Below are positions 35,698-47,566 of a DNA stretch of 64,000 bases, piece by piece. The first letter of the stretch is position 1, and the number at the start of each line of letters is the position of its first letter. The notes under the pieces were generated by a model. It was not told the DNA's origin. It did not search any database and saw only the letters and a list, made by a program, of their open reading frames with translations. The translations under genes were made by a program, and so were the position numbers. This DNA comes from Narthecium ossifragum (taxonomy: Eukaryota > Streptophyta > Magnoliopsida > Dioscoreales > Nartheciaceae), in assembly GCA_963920575.1 (NCBI GenBank), contig OY986969.1:12912615-12976614 (forward strand), in the 5' to 3' direction.

Positions 35698-35904
35698 CCA
35701 TAAAGTGACTTTTGAAATTCAATTTAAAATCATTTTTAAATAAAAACATCACAAATCTTTGCAAGCACGTGTAACTAAATATTATGAGACAAAAATCACT
35801 CATTAATCATGATATTAACTTAATTTACCAAAATTTAGCATTCAAGTTGAATATGGTATGAAAAGCAGTTAAAGAGGTGACCATACCTTTTCCTTTTAGC
35901 TCCT

Positions 35905-37057
35905 TTATTTTGGACATCCATTGGACATCCCAAGCTCCCTTAGTAGATAGAGAATTCTGTCTTCACTCAAGGGTTTGGTTAGAATATCTGCAATTTGATG
36001 TTCGGTGCTAACAAACTCAAGTGCAATATCTCCTTTTTGTGCATGATCACGAAGGAAATGATGTCTAATTTCTATGTGCTTTGTTCTAGAATGTAGGATG
36101 GGATTTTTAGATAAGTTTATGGCACTAGTGTTGTCACATCTAATGGGCATTTTGCCTACATGTATGTTGTAATCTTTCAATTGCATTTTCATCCAAAGTA
36201 ATTGTGCACAACAACTACCCGCCACAATGTATTCCGCTTCGGCGGTGAATAAAGCAACTGAATTTTGCTTCTTGGAAAACCAAGAAACAAGTGCATGACC
36301 AAGAAAGTGACATGTACCACTTGTGCTTTTTCTATCAAGTCTACATCCGGCAAAATCCGCATCGGAGTAGCCAATTAGATCAAAAGATGATCTTCTAGGA
36401 TACCATAAACCATAATTTTGGGTTCCTATTAGATATCTAAAAATCCTCTTGACCGCAACCAAATGTGATTCCTTAGGACAAGATTGATATCTAGCACAAA
36501 GGCAAACACTAAACATGATGTCCGGTCTACTAGCGGTCAAATAGAGTAAAGAACCAATCATCCCTCTATAAAGTGTTTGTTCAACGGGTTTCCCATCTTC
36601 ATCCTTGTCTAGTTTTAGTGTTGTACACATGGGGGTTCTATAAATTTTGGATTCTACAAAATCATATTTCTTGAGTAGGTCTCTAGTGTATTTAACTTGA
36701 TTAATAAAGATCCCTCCTCGAGTTTGCATGATTTGAAAACCAAGAAAATAATTGAGTTCACCCATTAAACTCATCTCAAACTCACTTTGCATGCATGTGA
36801 AAAATTCTTCACAAAGTTTATCATTTGTAGAACCAAAAATGATATCATCAACATAAATTTGAACCAAGAGCAAATCTTTGCCTTTTGATTTGGTAAACAA
36901 TGTAGTATCAATTTTTCCTCTACAAAAATCATTATCCATCAAGAATTTGCTAAGCCTTTCATACCAAGCTCTAGGAGCTTGATTTAATCCATACAAGGCT
37001 TTAGTGAGTTTGAATACATGATTCCTCAATTTTTAGTCTTCAAAACCGGGGGGTTGT
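35905..37057 (-). pseudogene. Copia reverse transcriptase and RNase H
   Basis: Minus-strand frame from 37029: KLTKALYGLNQAPRAWYERL, catalytic YVDDIIFGSTN, FEMSLMGELNYFLG, then RNase H with WFSKKQNSVALFTAEAEY, CDNTSAINLSKNP and ADILTKPL. Full-length to the C-terminus. It is separated from the integrase frame by an inserted base near 37098 and an in-frame TAA near 37036 relative to the expected copia polyprotein. Confidence 0.9.
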
Positions 37058-38389
37058 TCAACATAGACTTCTTCTTTTAGTAAACCATTCAAGAAGGCAA
37101 CTCTTCACATCCATTTGATATAATTTGAAATCTTTGTAAGATGCAAAAGCTAGAAGTAGTCTTATTGCCTCAAGTCTAGCTACCGGTGCAAAAGTCTCAT
37201 CAAAATCAATTCCTTCTTGTTGATTGAAACCTTTTGCAACTAGTCTAGCTTTATTCCTTGTAATTGTTCTCGATTCATCCATTTTGTTTCTAAACACCCA
37301 TTTAGTACCTATAACGGGATGATCATGAGGTCTAGGTACCAAATTCCAAACTTCATTTCTTTCAAATTGATTCAACTCTTCTTGCATTGCTAGGATCCAA
37401 TGATCATCCTCTAGTGCTTCCTCTATCGTTTTAGGCTCAATTTGAGATAGGAAGGCTAGATTTGAACAAGTATTTAATGAAAATCTAGTTTGGATTCCTC
37501 TTGATGGTTCACCAATTATTAATTCCTTTGGGTGCGAAGATGCATACTTCCAATCCTTTGGCAACTCATGATGTTGATCACTAGGTATAATCTCAAGGGA
37601 TTCCTCAAATCTAACATTCAATTCTTCAACATCATTTTTGGTTTCATCCAATAAGTCTTTTGATTTGTCATTTGGGTTTTCCTCATCTTTACCATTATCA
37701 ATTCTACTAGGAATTAAAATCATTTCATCAAATGTCACATGCATTGATTCTTCAACCACCAAAGTCCTTTTATTGAAGATTCTATAACTTTTACTTCTTC
37801 CCGAATATCCAAGAAAGACTCCTTCATCGGATCTAGCATCAAATTTTCCAAGACTATCCTTGCCATTGTTCAAGATAAAACATTTGCAACCAAAATCTCT
37901 AAAGTACCCAATATTTGGAATTCTTCCTTTCCAAAGCTCATAAGGGGTTTTCTTCAAAATGGGTCTCAAGGTTACTCTATTTATCACATGGCAAGAAGTA
38001 TTGATTGCTTCGGCCCAAAAATACTTAGGAAGATTATTTTCACATAATAAAGTTCTAGCCATGTCTTGTAGGGTTTTATTTTTCCTTTCAACAACACCAT
38101 TTTGTTGAGGGGTTCTAAGTGAAGAGAAGTTATGGGAAATCCCGTTGTCATTACAAAACTTTTCTAGATGGGAGTTCTTGAATTCTCTTCCATTATCACT
38201 TCTAATGCATGTAATGAGAATACCTTTATCATTTTGGACTCTTCTACAAAAGTTGGTGAATTCCTCAAAGACTTCATCTTTGTGTGCAAGGAAAATCATC
38301 CAAGTGTATCTAGTGTAGTCATCTACTAAAACAAATCCATATGAGCTACCAGCTAAGCTAGTTGGTTTAGTAGGCCCAAAAAGGTCCAT
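37058..38389 (-). pseudogene. Copia integrase and start of reverse transcriptase
   Basis: MDLFGP, DYTRYTW (first catalytic Asp), IRSDNGREF (second Asp) and [11 protein letters not shown] (Glu), then the C-terminal GKCFILNN-like and VFLGYS motifs and, from about residue 330, the RT N-terminus ([33 protein letters not shown]). The frame ends early because of the inserted base near 37098. A 4-base loss near 38455 separates it from the upstream protease frame. Confidence 0.9.
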
Positions 38390-38448
38390 ATTAATGAGTT
38401 CTAGTGCTCTTGTGGTAGAAACTACATCTTTAGACTTGAAAGAGGATT

Positions 38449-39147
38449 TTACTTGTTTTCCTCTTTGACATCACAAATCTTGTCTTTCTCGAATTTGATC
38501 TTGGGAAGTCCAAGAACAAGGTCTTTTCGAGAGAGTTTGGAAATTAAATCCATGTGAGCATGTCCAAGTCTTCTATGCCATAACCATGAATTATCATTTA
38601 AAGCACTAAGACATAGACCATCATGGCAAACAAGATCATTTAGATAAAATGTATATACATTACCATCACGATGACCTACTAGGAAGATTTTATCACTAAG
38701 AGCATTCTTAACATAGCATTTTGAATCTTCAAAAATAACTTTGTTACCTCTATCACATAATTGACTAATGTTAAGCAAGTTATGTTTCAAACCTTCAACT
38801 AAGAGAACATTTTCAATAATAATGGAAGAGGTTTTACCAATATTGCCAATGCCAATAATTTTTTCTTTTCCATTATCTCCAAAAGTCACCATTCCTCCAT
38901 CTTTAGATTGAAGGGTTGAGAACATGCTCCTTTCACCTGTCATATGTCTTGAACATCCACTATCAAGGTACCATCTTTTAGACTTTGAGTTGGTCTTGAT
39001 CTTGGATCTCATGCAATCCTACAAATAGGAGATCAAACCTTGATTTTTGATACCCAAATCTTTTTGGGTCCATTTGCATTAGTACTATGCATAAGAGAAG
39101 AAGATGAATATCTAGGTGACCAGATTTTCTTAGCATTAGCATTCCGA
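38449..39147 (-). pseudogene. Copia protease and GAG-pre-integrase domain, gag missing
   Basis: Frame from 39012: WYLDSGCSRHMTG (protease active site DSG), LLVEGLKHNLLNISQL, LWHRRLGHAHMDLISKL (zinc-binding GAG-pre-integrase region). Just upstream, 39033-39147 reads as the usual gag-protease spacer (NANGPKKIWVSK). Gag and the 5' LTR are absent; sequence switches at about 39148 to plus-strand LTR repeats. Confidence 0.85.
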
Positions 39148-40121
39148 TGCATGGATGCATCCGAGGAGTTCACGGATGATGCGCGGATGCATCCGTGGAG
39201 CTCACGGATGATGCGCGGATGCATCCATCGAGCTCACGGATGATGCGCGAATGCATCCGTAGAGTTGACGGATGATGCGCGGATGCATCCGTAGGATGCG
39301 ACGGTCGATCCGTGGATCGACCGTGGAGCATTTTTGAACATCCGTGAGGTGCGACGGTCGATCCGTGGATCGACCGTGAGGCTTTTTTTTAAGAAAAGTA
39401 AGGTGTGACGGTCGATCGGTGCATCGACCGTGGGAAGCTTTTTTCTTGACAGAGCCTGACGGACGATGTCACAGACGATGCGACGGTCGACCGTGAGGCG
39501 TGACGGAAGATGCATGGATCGACCGTGAGCCCAAAAACTAGCCGTTAAAGAGCCGTTGCAGAAACAGAAAATAGCCGTTGGAAGCTATTTTTTGAGGCCC
39601 TAAAGCTCAAGTATATATGAGAAGATGCAGCAAACTTGGGGTAAGACTAAGGGAGATATTAGTTTATATTGTAACAAGTTTTAGTCTTCTTTTGAGAGCT
39701 TTAACCTTTGTAAAACTACTTCAAGTTGTGAAGTAGACTTTGTGAGAAATATCCAAGAGAGAGCTTGGACTGATTTGTAAGGTTCTCAAGCACCCGTAAG
39801 CTCGAGGGGGAGCTCCAGCAGTTGTTGGAGGATTTGTAAGGTTGCCAAGCACCCGGAAGCTTGGTGGGAAATTTTGTAAGGGAAGATTACAAGTAGTGGA
39901 ACCTCAAGGAGAGCCTTGAGAGAGTGGACGTAGGCAAGGTTTGCCGAACCACTATAAAATCTGGTGCAAGTCTCCTAACTCTTTCTCTCATCCTTCATTG
40001 CATGCTTTACTTATAGTTTTCATATCTAAACAAGCATACTAGTCTTCTAGCATTTTAACTTGGTTTTCATCTATTATATTTCCGCAAAAGAGTCCAATTC
40101 ACCCCCCCTCTTGGACCATCA
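39148..40121 (+). repeat. Plus-strand copia LTR tail
   Basis: GGATGCATCCG repeats (39148-39296), then 24-bp hairpin-like units at 39301-39324, 39354-39377 and 39408-39431 (arms ACGGTCGATCC and GGATCGACCGT around GT in the first two), AGCCGTT repeats, a TATA-like TATATATGAG (39612-39621), leader, and the SIRE-type end TTTCCGCA...CACCCCCCCTCTTGGACCATCA. Confidence 0.8.
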
Positions 40122-40126
40122 TGTTC

Positions 40127-41944
40127 CCACTTCCACTCTGGCACTGGGAGTAGCTGCAACAAACCTGGGGTCCGCTTGTGCTCTGCCTTCACCTTCTGAA
40201 AGGTGAGGCATCTGGAAACGAACTCAGCTACTGACCTCTTCATCCCGCACCACCAGAACTGTCGGCGAAGATCGTGGTACATCTTGGTGCTCCCAGGGTG
40301 AACGGCGAAGCAGGAGTGGTGGAACTCGTGAAGGATCTCCTCTCGCAACGCCGGGTCTGCTGGAACTGCAACTCTGCCCCTGACGAGTAGACCGCTGTCT
40401 ACCGACACTGTCCAGCCCTCAACCGCGTGCTCGGTGCCGACCGCAGCACGGGTCTCCACGAGCTCTGGGGCCCCAGCCTGTGCCTCGATCACTCTGGCCA
40501 AAAGAACTGGAATGCTGCGAACAGCATAGAGGAAGCCACCTGTCGCCCGGTCCTTGAAGTCAAGCCCAAACTGACTGACTGTCTCTAGCATCTGCCACTG
40601 CCGAGCTGACATCGCTGCCAACGTCACTCTGCTGTCTCTGGTCTGCCTGCTGAGAGCGTCTGCTACGACGTTTGCCTTACCAAGGTGGTAATGCAACTCG
40701 AAGTGGTAGTCCTCTAGGAGCTCCATCCACCGCCGCTGCCTGAGGTTGAGGTCACGCTGGGTAAACACGTGCCTCAAACTCTTATGATCAGAGTACACCG
40801 AGAACCGCTTACCGTAGAGGTAGTGCCGCCACGTCTTCAAAGCGAAGACAACCGCTGCAAGCTCGAGATCGTGGACTGGATAGTTCCTCTCATGGGTCTT
40901 CAGCTGCTTGGAACCGTAGGCTACCACATGGCCCTCCTGCATAAGCACACAGCCTAGACCCTCCCTACTGGCATCACAATAGACACTGTAGCCGACGCCT
41001 CGCTCTGGAACTATTAGGATCGGTGTACTCGTCAGCTTGGTCCTCAACTGGATGAAAGCCTGCTCGCACGCCTCGTCCCAAACAAATGGGACCACCTTCT
41101 GTGTCAACCTGGTCAGCGGCCCTGCAACCCTGGAGAAGTCCCGCACGAACATCCTGTAGTAACCCACCAAGCCAAGGAAGCTGCGGACCTCGAACACTGC
41201 CACCAGTCTCTGCCACTGTAGCACTGCCTCGATCTTGGCCTGATCAACTGAAATACCTGCCGCTGACACCACGTGCCCCAGAAACTGCACCTCAGGAAGC
41301 AAGAACTCACATTTGGAGGCTTTGGCATATAGCCTATTCCCCCTCAACAACTGCAACACTGTCATCAGATGCTACTCATGCTCCTCCGCAGTACGTGAGT
41401 AGACTAGGATGTCGTCGACGAAAATCACCACGAACTGATATAAGTACGATCGGAAGACCCTCTGCATCAGATCCATGAACGCCGCTGGTGCGTTCGTCAA
41501 GCCGAACGGCAGCACCGTGAACTCGTACAACCCGTACCTCGTACGGAAAGCCGTCTTCGGGATGTCGCAATCCCGAATCCTCAACTGGTGATAGCCGGTA
41601 CGAAGATCGATCTTCGAAAAGACAGAAGAGCCTCGGAGCTGGTCGAACAAGTCATCGATCCTCGGCATCGGATACTTGTTCTTCACTGTCACCCTGTTCA
41701 GCTTCTTGTAATCAATCCAAAGACGAAGCGTACCGTCCTTCTTCTTTGCGAACAATACAGGAGCTGCCCAAGGTGACGTGTTGGCAGGGATGAAACCTCT
41801 GCCGATCAACTCGTCCAGCTGGACCCTCAGCTCCATCTACTCTGCTGGTGCCATCCTGAAAGCTGACAGAGAGATCGGCCCAGTACCCGATACAAGATCT
41901 ATCTGGAAGTCTACTGCTTTGGAAGGAGGAAGGCTGGAAGGTAC
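40127..41944 (-). pseudogene. Tekay reverse transcriptase, RNase H and integrase zinc domain
   Basis: Minus-strand frame from about 41940: PISLSAFRMAPAE, stop TAG (41837-41839), then RT with [51 protein letters not shown] (41372-41836), stop TAG (41372-41374), then [14 protein letters not shown], RNase H ([35 protein letters not shown]) and integrase zinc finger ([13 protein letters not shown] to CLTFQKVK), ending PVPEWKWEH at the copia insertion. The finger's second cysteine motif reads C-L-T-F where C-x2-C is expected, a further loss. Confidence 0.9.
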
Positions 41945-43232
41945 CTCTGAGAATAGGAGGGTCAACTGGGGCTGGTGGAAGAGCTAGAGTCTGCTGGGGT
42001 GGCGGGTACTGGTAGGGCTGAAAAGGTGGCTGAACATAGTCTGCGTACTCGCAATCTGGAAGTGCGTACACTCCCCCTCTGGGTCCGCCTTGACCTCCGC
42101 CGCGACCTCTGCCTCTCCCGGCTCCTGGTGTCCACCAACCTCCGCCAGCTCCGCCACGAGCGAACTGTGCCCTCAACGTCGGACAGTCTCGGCGAAAGTG
42201 CCCTGTCTGCAGGCACTCGAAGCACACAGGAGGTCCAAGCGCTAGCTGCTGGCTCTGGCCTCCTCCGAAGGTCTGCCCCTGAGGCCCAGCGGGAAGAAGT
42301 GGCTGGCCTCCCTGCCTGGGCTGCTGCTGGTACTGGGGTGGGTAACGCTAGTATGGCTGCTGGCGTCGCGGGTATCTCTGTTGTCTCCACGAACCTCTCC
42401 TGCCCTGAGCTGCTCTCTGTGGCTGTCCTCCGCCACTGGTACTCGTAGACGACGCAGGCTGGACTGCCCTGGGCCCCGGCTCCTGCAACTGTGCCTCAAC
42501 TACCAAAGCACAGTCCAGCACCTCTGCGTATGTGCTAGCGCGCTGAGCCGCGATCAGTCGCCTGAGCTCGGGCCTAAGCCCCCATTGGAACTGCTCAGCT
42601 CTGGCAAGAGGGTCCGCCGACACCGCTCTGGTAAATCTGGCAAGTCTGGTGAACCTAGCAGTGTACTGAACTACCGACTGAGTACCCTTAGAAAGGGTCT
42701 GGTACTCACGGACATGGGTGGAGTGCGCACTTCGGGGGAAGAAAGCGCCAAGAAAGGACGAACGAAACACGGCCCACGATGGGTCACTCTTGTCCCTGGC
42801 GGCCTGGAAAGAGCGCCACCAGTCCAAAGCGTCCCCGTCGAGCTGGAACGCGGCAAGTCTGACCCGAACTCGGTCATCCTGGACGAACAGAGTGTCAAGG
42901 ACGCGACTGACTCACTCCAGCCAGTCGTCCGCCACCGCTGGGTCGCCCCCAGCACTGCTGAACCTAAGCGAGTTCAGCCTCTGGAAGTCGACCACCGCTG
43001 TCGCAACAGCACGCTGGTCGAGTGGAGCAGAGACCTCCTCGGTGATGAACGAAGCATCCTCCTCGATCACGACCTCAATCCTCGGCTCTGGCTCTCGTGC
43101 AGGTACACTGGGCACGGCTGCGTTGGCCCCTAAGGCCCGTCGGGCAGCGCGCTCGTCGCGCGCGGTACCCTGACCCAACACTGGACAGCTAGTCCCGCTC
43201 CCTGCCATCTGCACGTTTACCAGAGACGACAA
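41945..43232 (-). pseudogene. Tekay gag
   Basis: One minus-strand frame from 43232 with two internal stops (TGA 42912-42914, TAG 42348-42350). Central gag domain DALDWWRSFQ..DPSWAVFRSSFLGAFFP, EYQTLSKGTQSVVQYTARF, FQWGLRPELRRLI; C-terminal Gln/Gly/Arg-rich tail and one CCHC knuckle CFECLQTGHFRRDC. After the knuckle linker the sequence jumps at about 41945 into the region just before RT (LPPSKAVDFQIDLVSGTGPIS), so the aspartic protease is deleted. Confidence 0.9.
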
Positions 43233-43397
43233 GTGTCCACCCGTAAGAAATCAAAACACAGCAGCAATCATTAAAGCAAAAGCATAACACACATGAGCAT
43301 GATCAAGCACAAAGGGATGCTCTACTCCTAGAACTATCCCAATCCGCGCTCAAAACCTTAACCGCAAGCCTAATCCTATCCCTGGGACCTATAGCAT

Positions 43398-43409
43398 GCT
43401 ATGATACCA
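43398..43409 (-). other. Primer binding site, tRNA-iMet type
   Basis: Minus strand TGGTATCATAGC, three bases inside the 5' LTR end, one mismatch to the canonical TGGTATCAGAGC of initiator tRNA-Met sites used by Tekay elements. Confidence 0.75.
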
Positions 43410-43412
43410 AGT

Positions 43413-45710
43413 TGTCACACCTCAGCCTAGAAAACCCATCCAGGACGAGGCATGAGGGTTCCACAACCATTGTACTATTCAATATTTGATACAAAGTCTT
43501 CCAAGGATAGTTATAATACTTAAATCCCAAAAGTCCTCAAAATGTTTACAACATATATAAACTTATCCAAAAGTACAACAGATAATCCTCCAGCAACCTC
43601 AAGCGCCTCTGGATGTACTCGCACCGCCAAAGGCCGATCCTGCCGGCTCCACGGAAGAAGAACTGCCGCCTGCACCTGCAAACGCAGCCCGGGTAGGAGT
43701 GAGTGATAAGCTCAGTAGGGTTCTACTCTACGGCACACAGAAGGGAGGAAAACAACAACAGTGTTGTCTCCCAGCTCAAGTCTCACGGATGCCACGGGTC
43801 CCACAACCCTGTCGATGTCCCAAGGGCTCCTGCCATGAAACCTCTCTCCTGAACAAGTTACCAGGAGGCCACGAAACAGTAACATGCAGGATCACCCTTA
43901 CCCAAGCAGGAATACCATGCCTTGGGGAACCACGTCGGGAACGCATCGACACCCATCCTTAGCACTTGGCCTTGGAAGACAACACGACCTCTAAACCTTA
44001 AACACTGATCAGAGTCAACTATCGCAAATCCTCAACACATGAGATTCAAATTGATACAATCACACCCTAATCCTGACTACCCAGCCACGGCCCTAAGGCT
44101 AGATCCGAGCTACCCGAGAGCCCCGAATCGGTGACCCAAACTATCGCCCGCCTAACCTCGTATGCCTCTAATGCAAACAGTGCATGAATCTATACAAACA
44201 TCTACCCTAGATGTCTCTATATGCCACAACATCCGTTATAGATTCAACAGATATACAATAGCCCTCGGCACCCGCCGGCAAGAGGCTAAGGTTTCACAAT
44301 TCCTCATTAGCTAGCACTCATAGCTAGTTAATGGTTAGGCAATCAACTAAGCATTTAACTACACTCAAACATGTATTAAAATGCAAACGAAACCATAGAT
44401 TTGCCCAAAAAGGAGAATTACTCGAATCGATCCTCAAACTCGATGGAAATCATTTGAAAACCCCATAAGATCCACATACATGCTTCCCAACATGTTTAGA
44501 TGTTAATCACAAATCAAATCCATCCACGAAAGGCCAGAAAACCAAGTTCAAGGGCCCACGGACGATGTCACGGTCGATCCGGCGATCGACCGTGAGGCCA
44601 CGGATGAGACCAAGGCGAAGAAAACCAAGGGGTGACGGTCGATCCACTCATCGACCATGGGTAGCCCAAAACCAAACAGTGCCTGACGGTCGATGCCACG
44701 GTCGATCCGACGGTCGACCGTCAGGTAGGATGAAAAAGGGAGAGAGCCCGCGATTGATCGATCCATCGACCGTGGGAGTCCAAAACCCCGACAGAGCCTG
44801 ACGGACGATGAGACGGTCGATCCGACAGTCGACCGTCAGGCCCAGGAAGAGCAAATCAACACTTGACGGTTGATGCACCGATCTACCGTTGAGCCTTAGG
44901 CACAGTTCATCAGAACAGTGCTGAAAATCCATTTCCTTGGATTTCAAGGATCAAATCAAGTTGGAAAACAATGAGATTTTGTAAGCAAGTGTAATTCTCG
45001 ATGGGGAATCCAATGGTATAAAGAAATCACATTTTTGACGGTTAAATCTCATATCTAGGTCCAAATGGACGAAAACCGAGAAACGGCAATAATACGGAAA
45101 CCAACCGTTAGAATACCGAATTCGCAACGTAGGAATTCAGGAAAAGAACTACACCACATGTGCAAAGAGCTAAAAAGCATTCTAACATGTATTCCTACAG
45201 CGAAAGAGCAATAAACCTATCCTAGGAGAACCCGATCCTAAGATCGAGGTAGAAACACCTACTTGAGCAAGTAGGGCAGCTCCTCCATGCGTCCCACCGG
45301 TCAAGCCACCAAGATCCGCGCTTCGAAAGCCGCGTCTCCAAGCCCTAGCTCAGCCGAAGTAGAGAGAAAGAGAGAAAACGATAGGAGAAGAGAAGGAAAG
45401 AGAGAGAAAGGGACAGGGCTTATATAGAATTCCGGATCTATCTCAGCCGTCCGATTCGATCTTTCCCGATCGAGCTCCGATCCTCCGATCAGACGCACCC
45501 TAGAGATTCTAATCAAACACATACATCAATCCAAGGCCGTGGGTGTAACGCGGATGTGAAACCGACCACCAGAGGGCATATTTACTAAAATGCCTCCGGG
45601 GTCCAAACTGCCATTCGATCGCACGATCGTACCCGACGCGGAACCGAATCAACAGGAAACCGGCTCTCGACCCACGCGGTCAAGCCAGGTCGGAGGGACG
45701 GGCCCTCACA
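43413..45710 (-). repeat. 5' LTR of the Tekay element
   Basis: 2,298 bp; minus-strand head TGTGAGGGCCC and tail GAGGTGTGACA. TATA box near 45424, 24-bp quasi-palindrome array at 44570-44890. Lacks the MITE and about 125 bp around its site compared with the 3' LTR. Confidence 0.85.
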
Positions 45711-47517
45711 AAACTCCCTGGATCCTTAAGCTTGGGTGGAAGCTTCCTTTGTAGAATCGCGCTTGCCATCTCTGAAACCATCTCCTTTTCATGAGGTTTA
45801 TACTTATGTTTAGAAGTACGTAGTTCCTTGAAAAACTTTGGCAAGGCTGGCATTTTCCTAATCACATCAAGCAATGGTAAGTTCACATTAACCTTAGATA
45901 GAATACATAAATTTCAGAATAAGACTTATCCATTTGGGCTTTCTTCAGGCGGCCTGGAAAAGGAATTGGCGGCACATATGGTGGAGGAGTGTTGTGACGA
46001 ACCTCCGAATTTGAAATTGTTCTCTTTCCATGCTCAGAAGATGATGTGGCCAGCGGTGGCCTCTTCGAGGGCTCTTCCCTCTCGACTTCCTCAAATTTAT
46101 CATCACTACGCATATCAGTAACTTCAGCATTAATATTATTATCAATTATCTTACCTGAACGAAGAACAGTAACTGTGTTGACTTGCTCAGGTTGGCTTGG
46201 AAATCTGCCAGGAACATGGGCTCGTACACAATCTACAAGTTGTCCCACTTGAACTTCCAACTTCTCAATGGATGCTGCAACATTCTTCAGTACTGCATCA
46301 TGTTGAGCAATGGCCGCATCTTGTTTTTCCATCTTTGAGTCTATTTTCTGCATAAAAACTAACATAGTCGCTTCCAAAGACGACTTAACAGGTAGGTTAG
46401 ACTGATTAGCAGTAGGCATACTAGCATTAGAAGTATTTTTCCATGAAAAATTCGGATGCTCCCTCCAACCAGGATTGTAAGTATTTGCATAAGGGTCAAA
46501 TCTATGTCTCGGGTTATAAACATTCATCAAATTAGCTTGTTCTTGCACATATTCAGGAAATTCACTACCAGAAGGACATGAATCAAACCTATGACCAACA
46601 ATATTGCAAATTGAACAAACCTCAACCGGTTTTGCTTGTGTGGACAACATCGCGTCCATCTTCTTGTTGAGGGCTGCGATTTGCCTTGCAAAATCGTCGT
46701 TCTGGTTCAGCTCATAGATGCCTCTCACCTTATTCCTTGTGTCCCTCTGTTGTGAGTTGGATCCTAACATCTCATAAATCTCATATGCCTCTGGGGGTGT
46801 CCTTTTGAACATCGCTCCACCTACAGCATTATCTGCCATAGTCTGACAAGAAAGATTTAGTCCATCATAAAAATATTGCATCTGATTTTCCAAAGAGTAA
46901 TTATGATGTGGGCATTGCATCAAAAGCATTTTAAATCTATCCCATGCTTCATGGAATGGTTCTCCATCAGATTGATGAAAATTTGGAATTTGCCTTCTCA
47001 AGTTAGTAGTCATGGCATGAGAATAAAATTTGCTAACAAACTTGTTATAAATTGCATCCCAAGTAGTTAGTGATTCAGGAGGCAACGGCATCAACCATCT
47101 GTTTGCTTTATCTTTCAGAGTATAAGGAAAACATCGCATCCTCAGTTGATCTTTAGTAATGCTACCTAGAGGAAAAGTCTGAATAGTAGCATAATAATCT
47201 TTCACAAACGTTAGTGCATCTTCAGAAGGTAAACCATGAAATTCAGAAAGCATAGAAAAATATAGATTTTTAAGTTCGTAATTCCTAGCCTCTGCAGATA
47301 ACGCGATGCAAGAAGGTGATGTAGAAATAGTAGGCCTCGCGTACTCCTCCAAAGAACGTGCATTGTTATTAAGCTCCATCTCCTCTTGTTCCTCCTCTTG
47401 AACTCCTAGATCTGATGTGGACATGCTATCTTTGTTAGATCTCTTCTTCCAACCAATTTGATCTACTTTATCGTTCAAGGGCAACAACTTTTCTTTCCGT
47501 GATCGGTGACCTTGCAT
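45711..47517 (-). pseudogene. Athila-type gag, copy 2 (5' half of gag-protease)
   Basis: Starts MQGRRSR (spelled MQGHRSR here) at 47517 and reads open for 544 codons: LKDKANRWL, knuckle CSICNIVGHRFDSC, NPGWREHPNFSW, then the protease linker. One base is missing near 45905 relative to copy 1, shifting the frame; the right frame continues at 45886 (NLPLLDVIRKMP) to the Tekay insertion at 45710 and resumes at 19207. Better preserved than copy 1, lacking its three nonsense codons. Confidence 0.9.
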
Positions 47518-47542
47518 TCACTACTAATAAACTCTAATCAAA

Positions 47543-47560
47543 TCCCCGGCAACGGCACCG
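47543..47560 (-). other. Primer binding site of copy 2, tRNA-Asp type
   Basis: Minus-strand form of TGGTGCCGTTGCCGGGGA with its first base changed, equivalent to 7531-7548. Confidence 0.75.
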
Positions 47561-47566
47561 AAAACT

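Larger units (their letters stand above)
32616..40121. mobile_element. Copia composite: plus-strand LTR ends around a minus-strand SIRE-like body
   Basis: Flanked by identical 5-bp TGTTC (32611-32615 and 40122-40126). Left end TGTTAGCC is an LTR head on plus; right end CACCCCCCCTCTTGGACCATCA is an LTR tail on plus. Between about 32860 and 39147 the body (protease, integrase, RT-RNase H, extra ORF, LTR head TGTTGATCC at 33477) is on the minus strand. Both switch points lie in palindrome-rich repeats. The two LTR heads are related but clearly different, so they come from different subfamilies. Confidence 0.8.
19208..45710 (-). mobile_element. Tekay-type Ty3 element with nested insertions
   Basis: Ends TGTCACACC on the low side and CCTCACA on the high side (TG...CA on the minus strand), inserted into Athila-like copy 2 between GTTAAAAC and AAACTCCCTGG; comparison with intact copy 1 (TTAAAACTCTCTGG at 5712) implies a 4-5 bp duplication of AAAAC. 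On the minus strand: 5' LTR, tRNA-iMet-type primer site, gag, RT-RNase H, integrase, chromodomain, 3' LTR. Protease is deleted and many stops are present. Interrupted at 23276-32435 and 32616-40121. Confidence 0.85.

Noticed and set aside
32616..40121. Simple post-insertion inversion of one copia element
   Set aside because: The order fits, but the two LTR heads are too different to be the pair of one element; kept only as one hypothesis among others.
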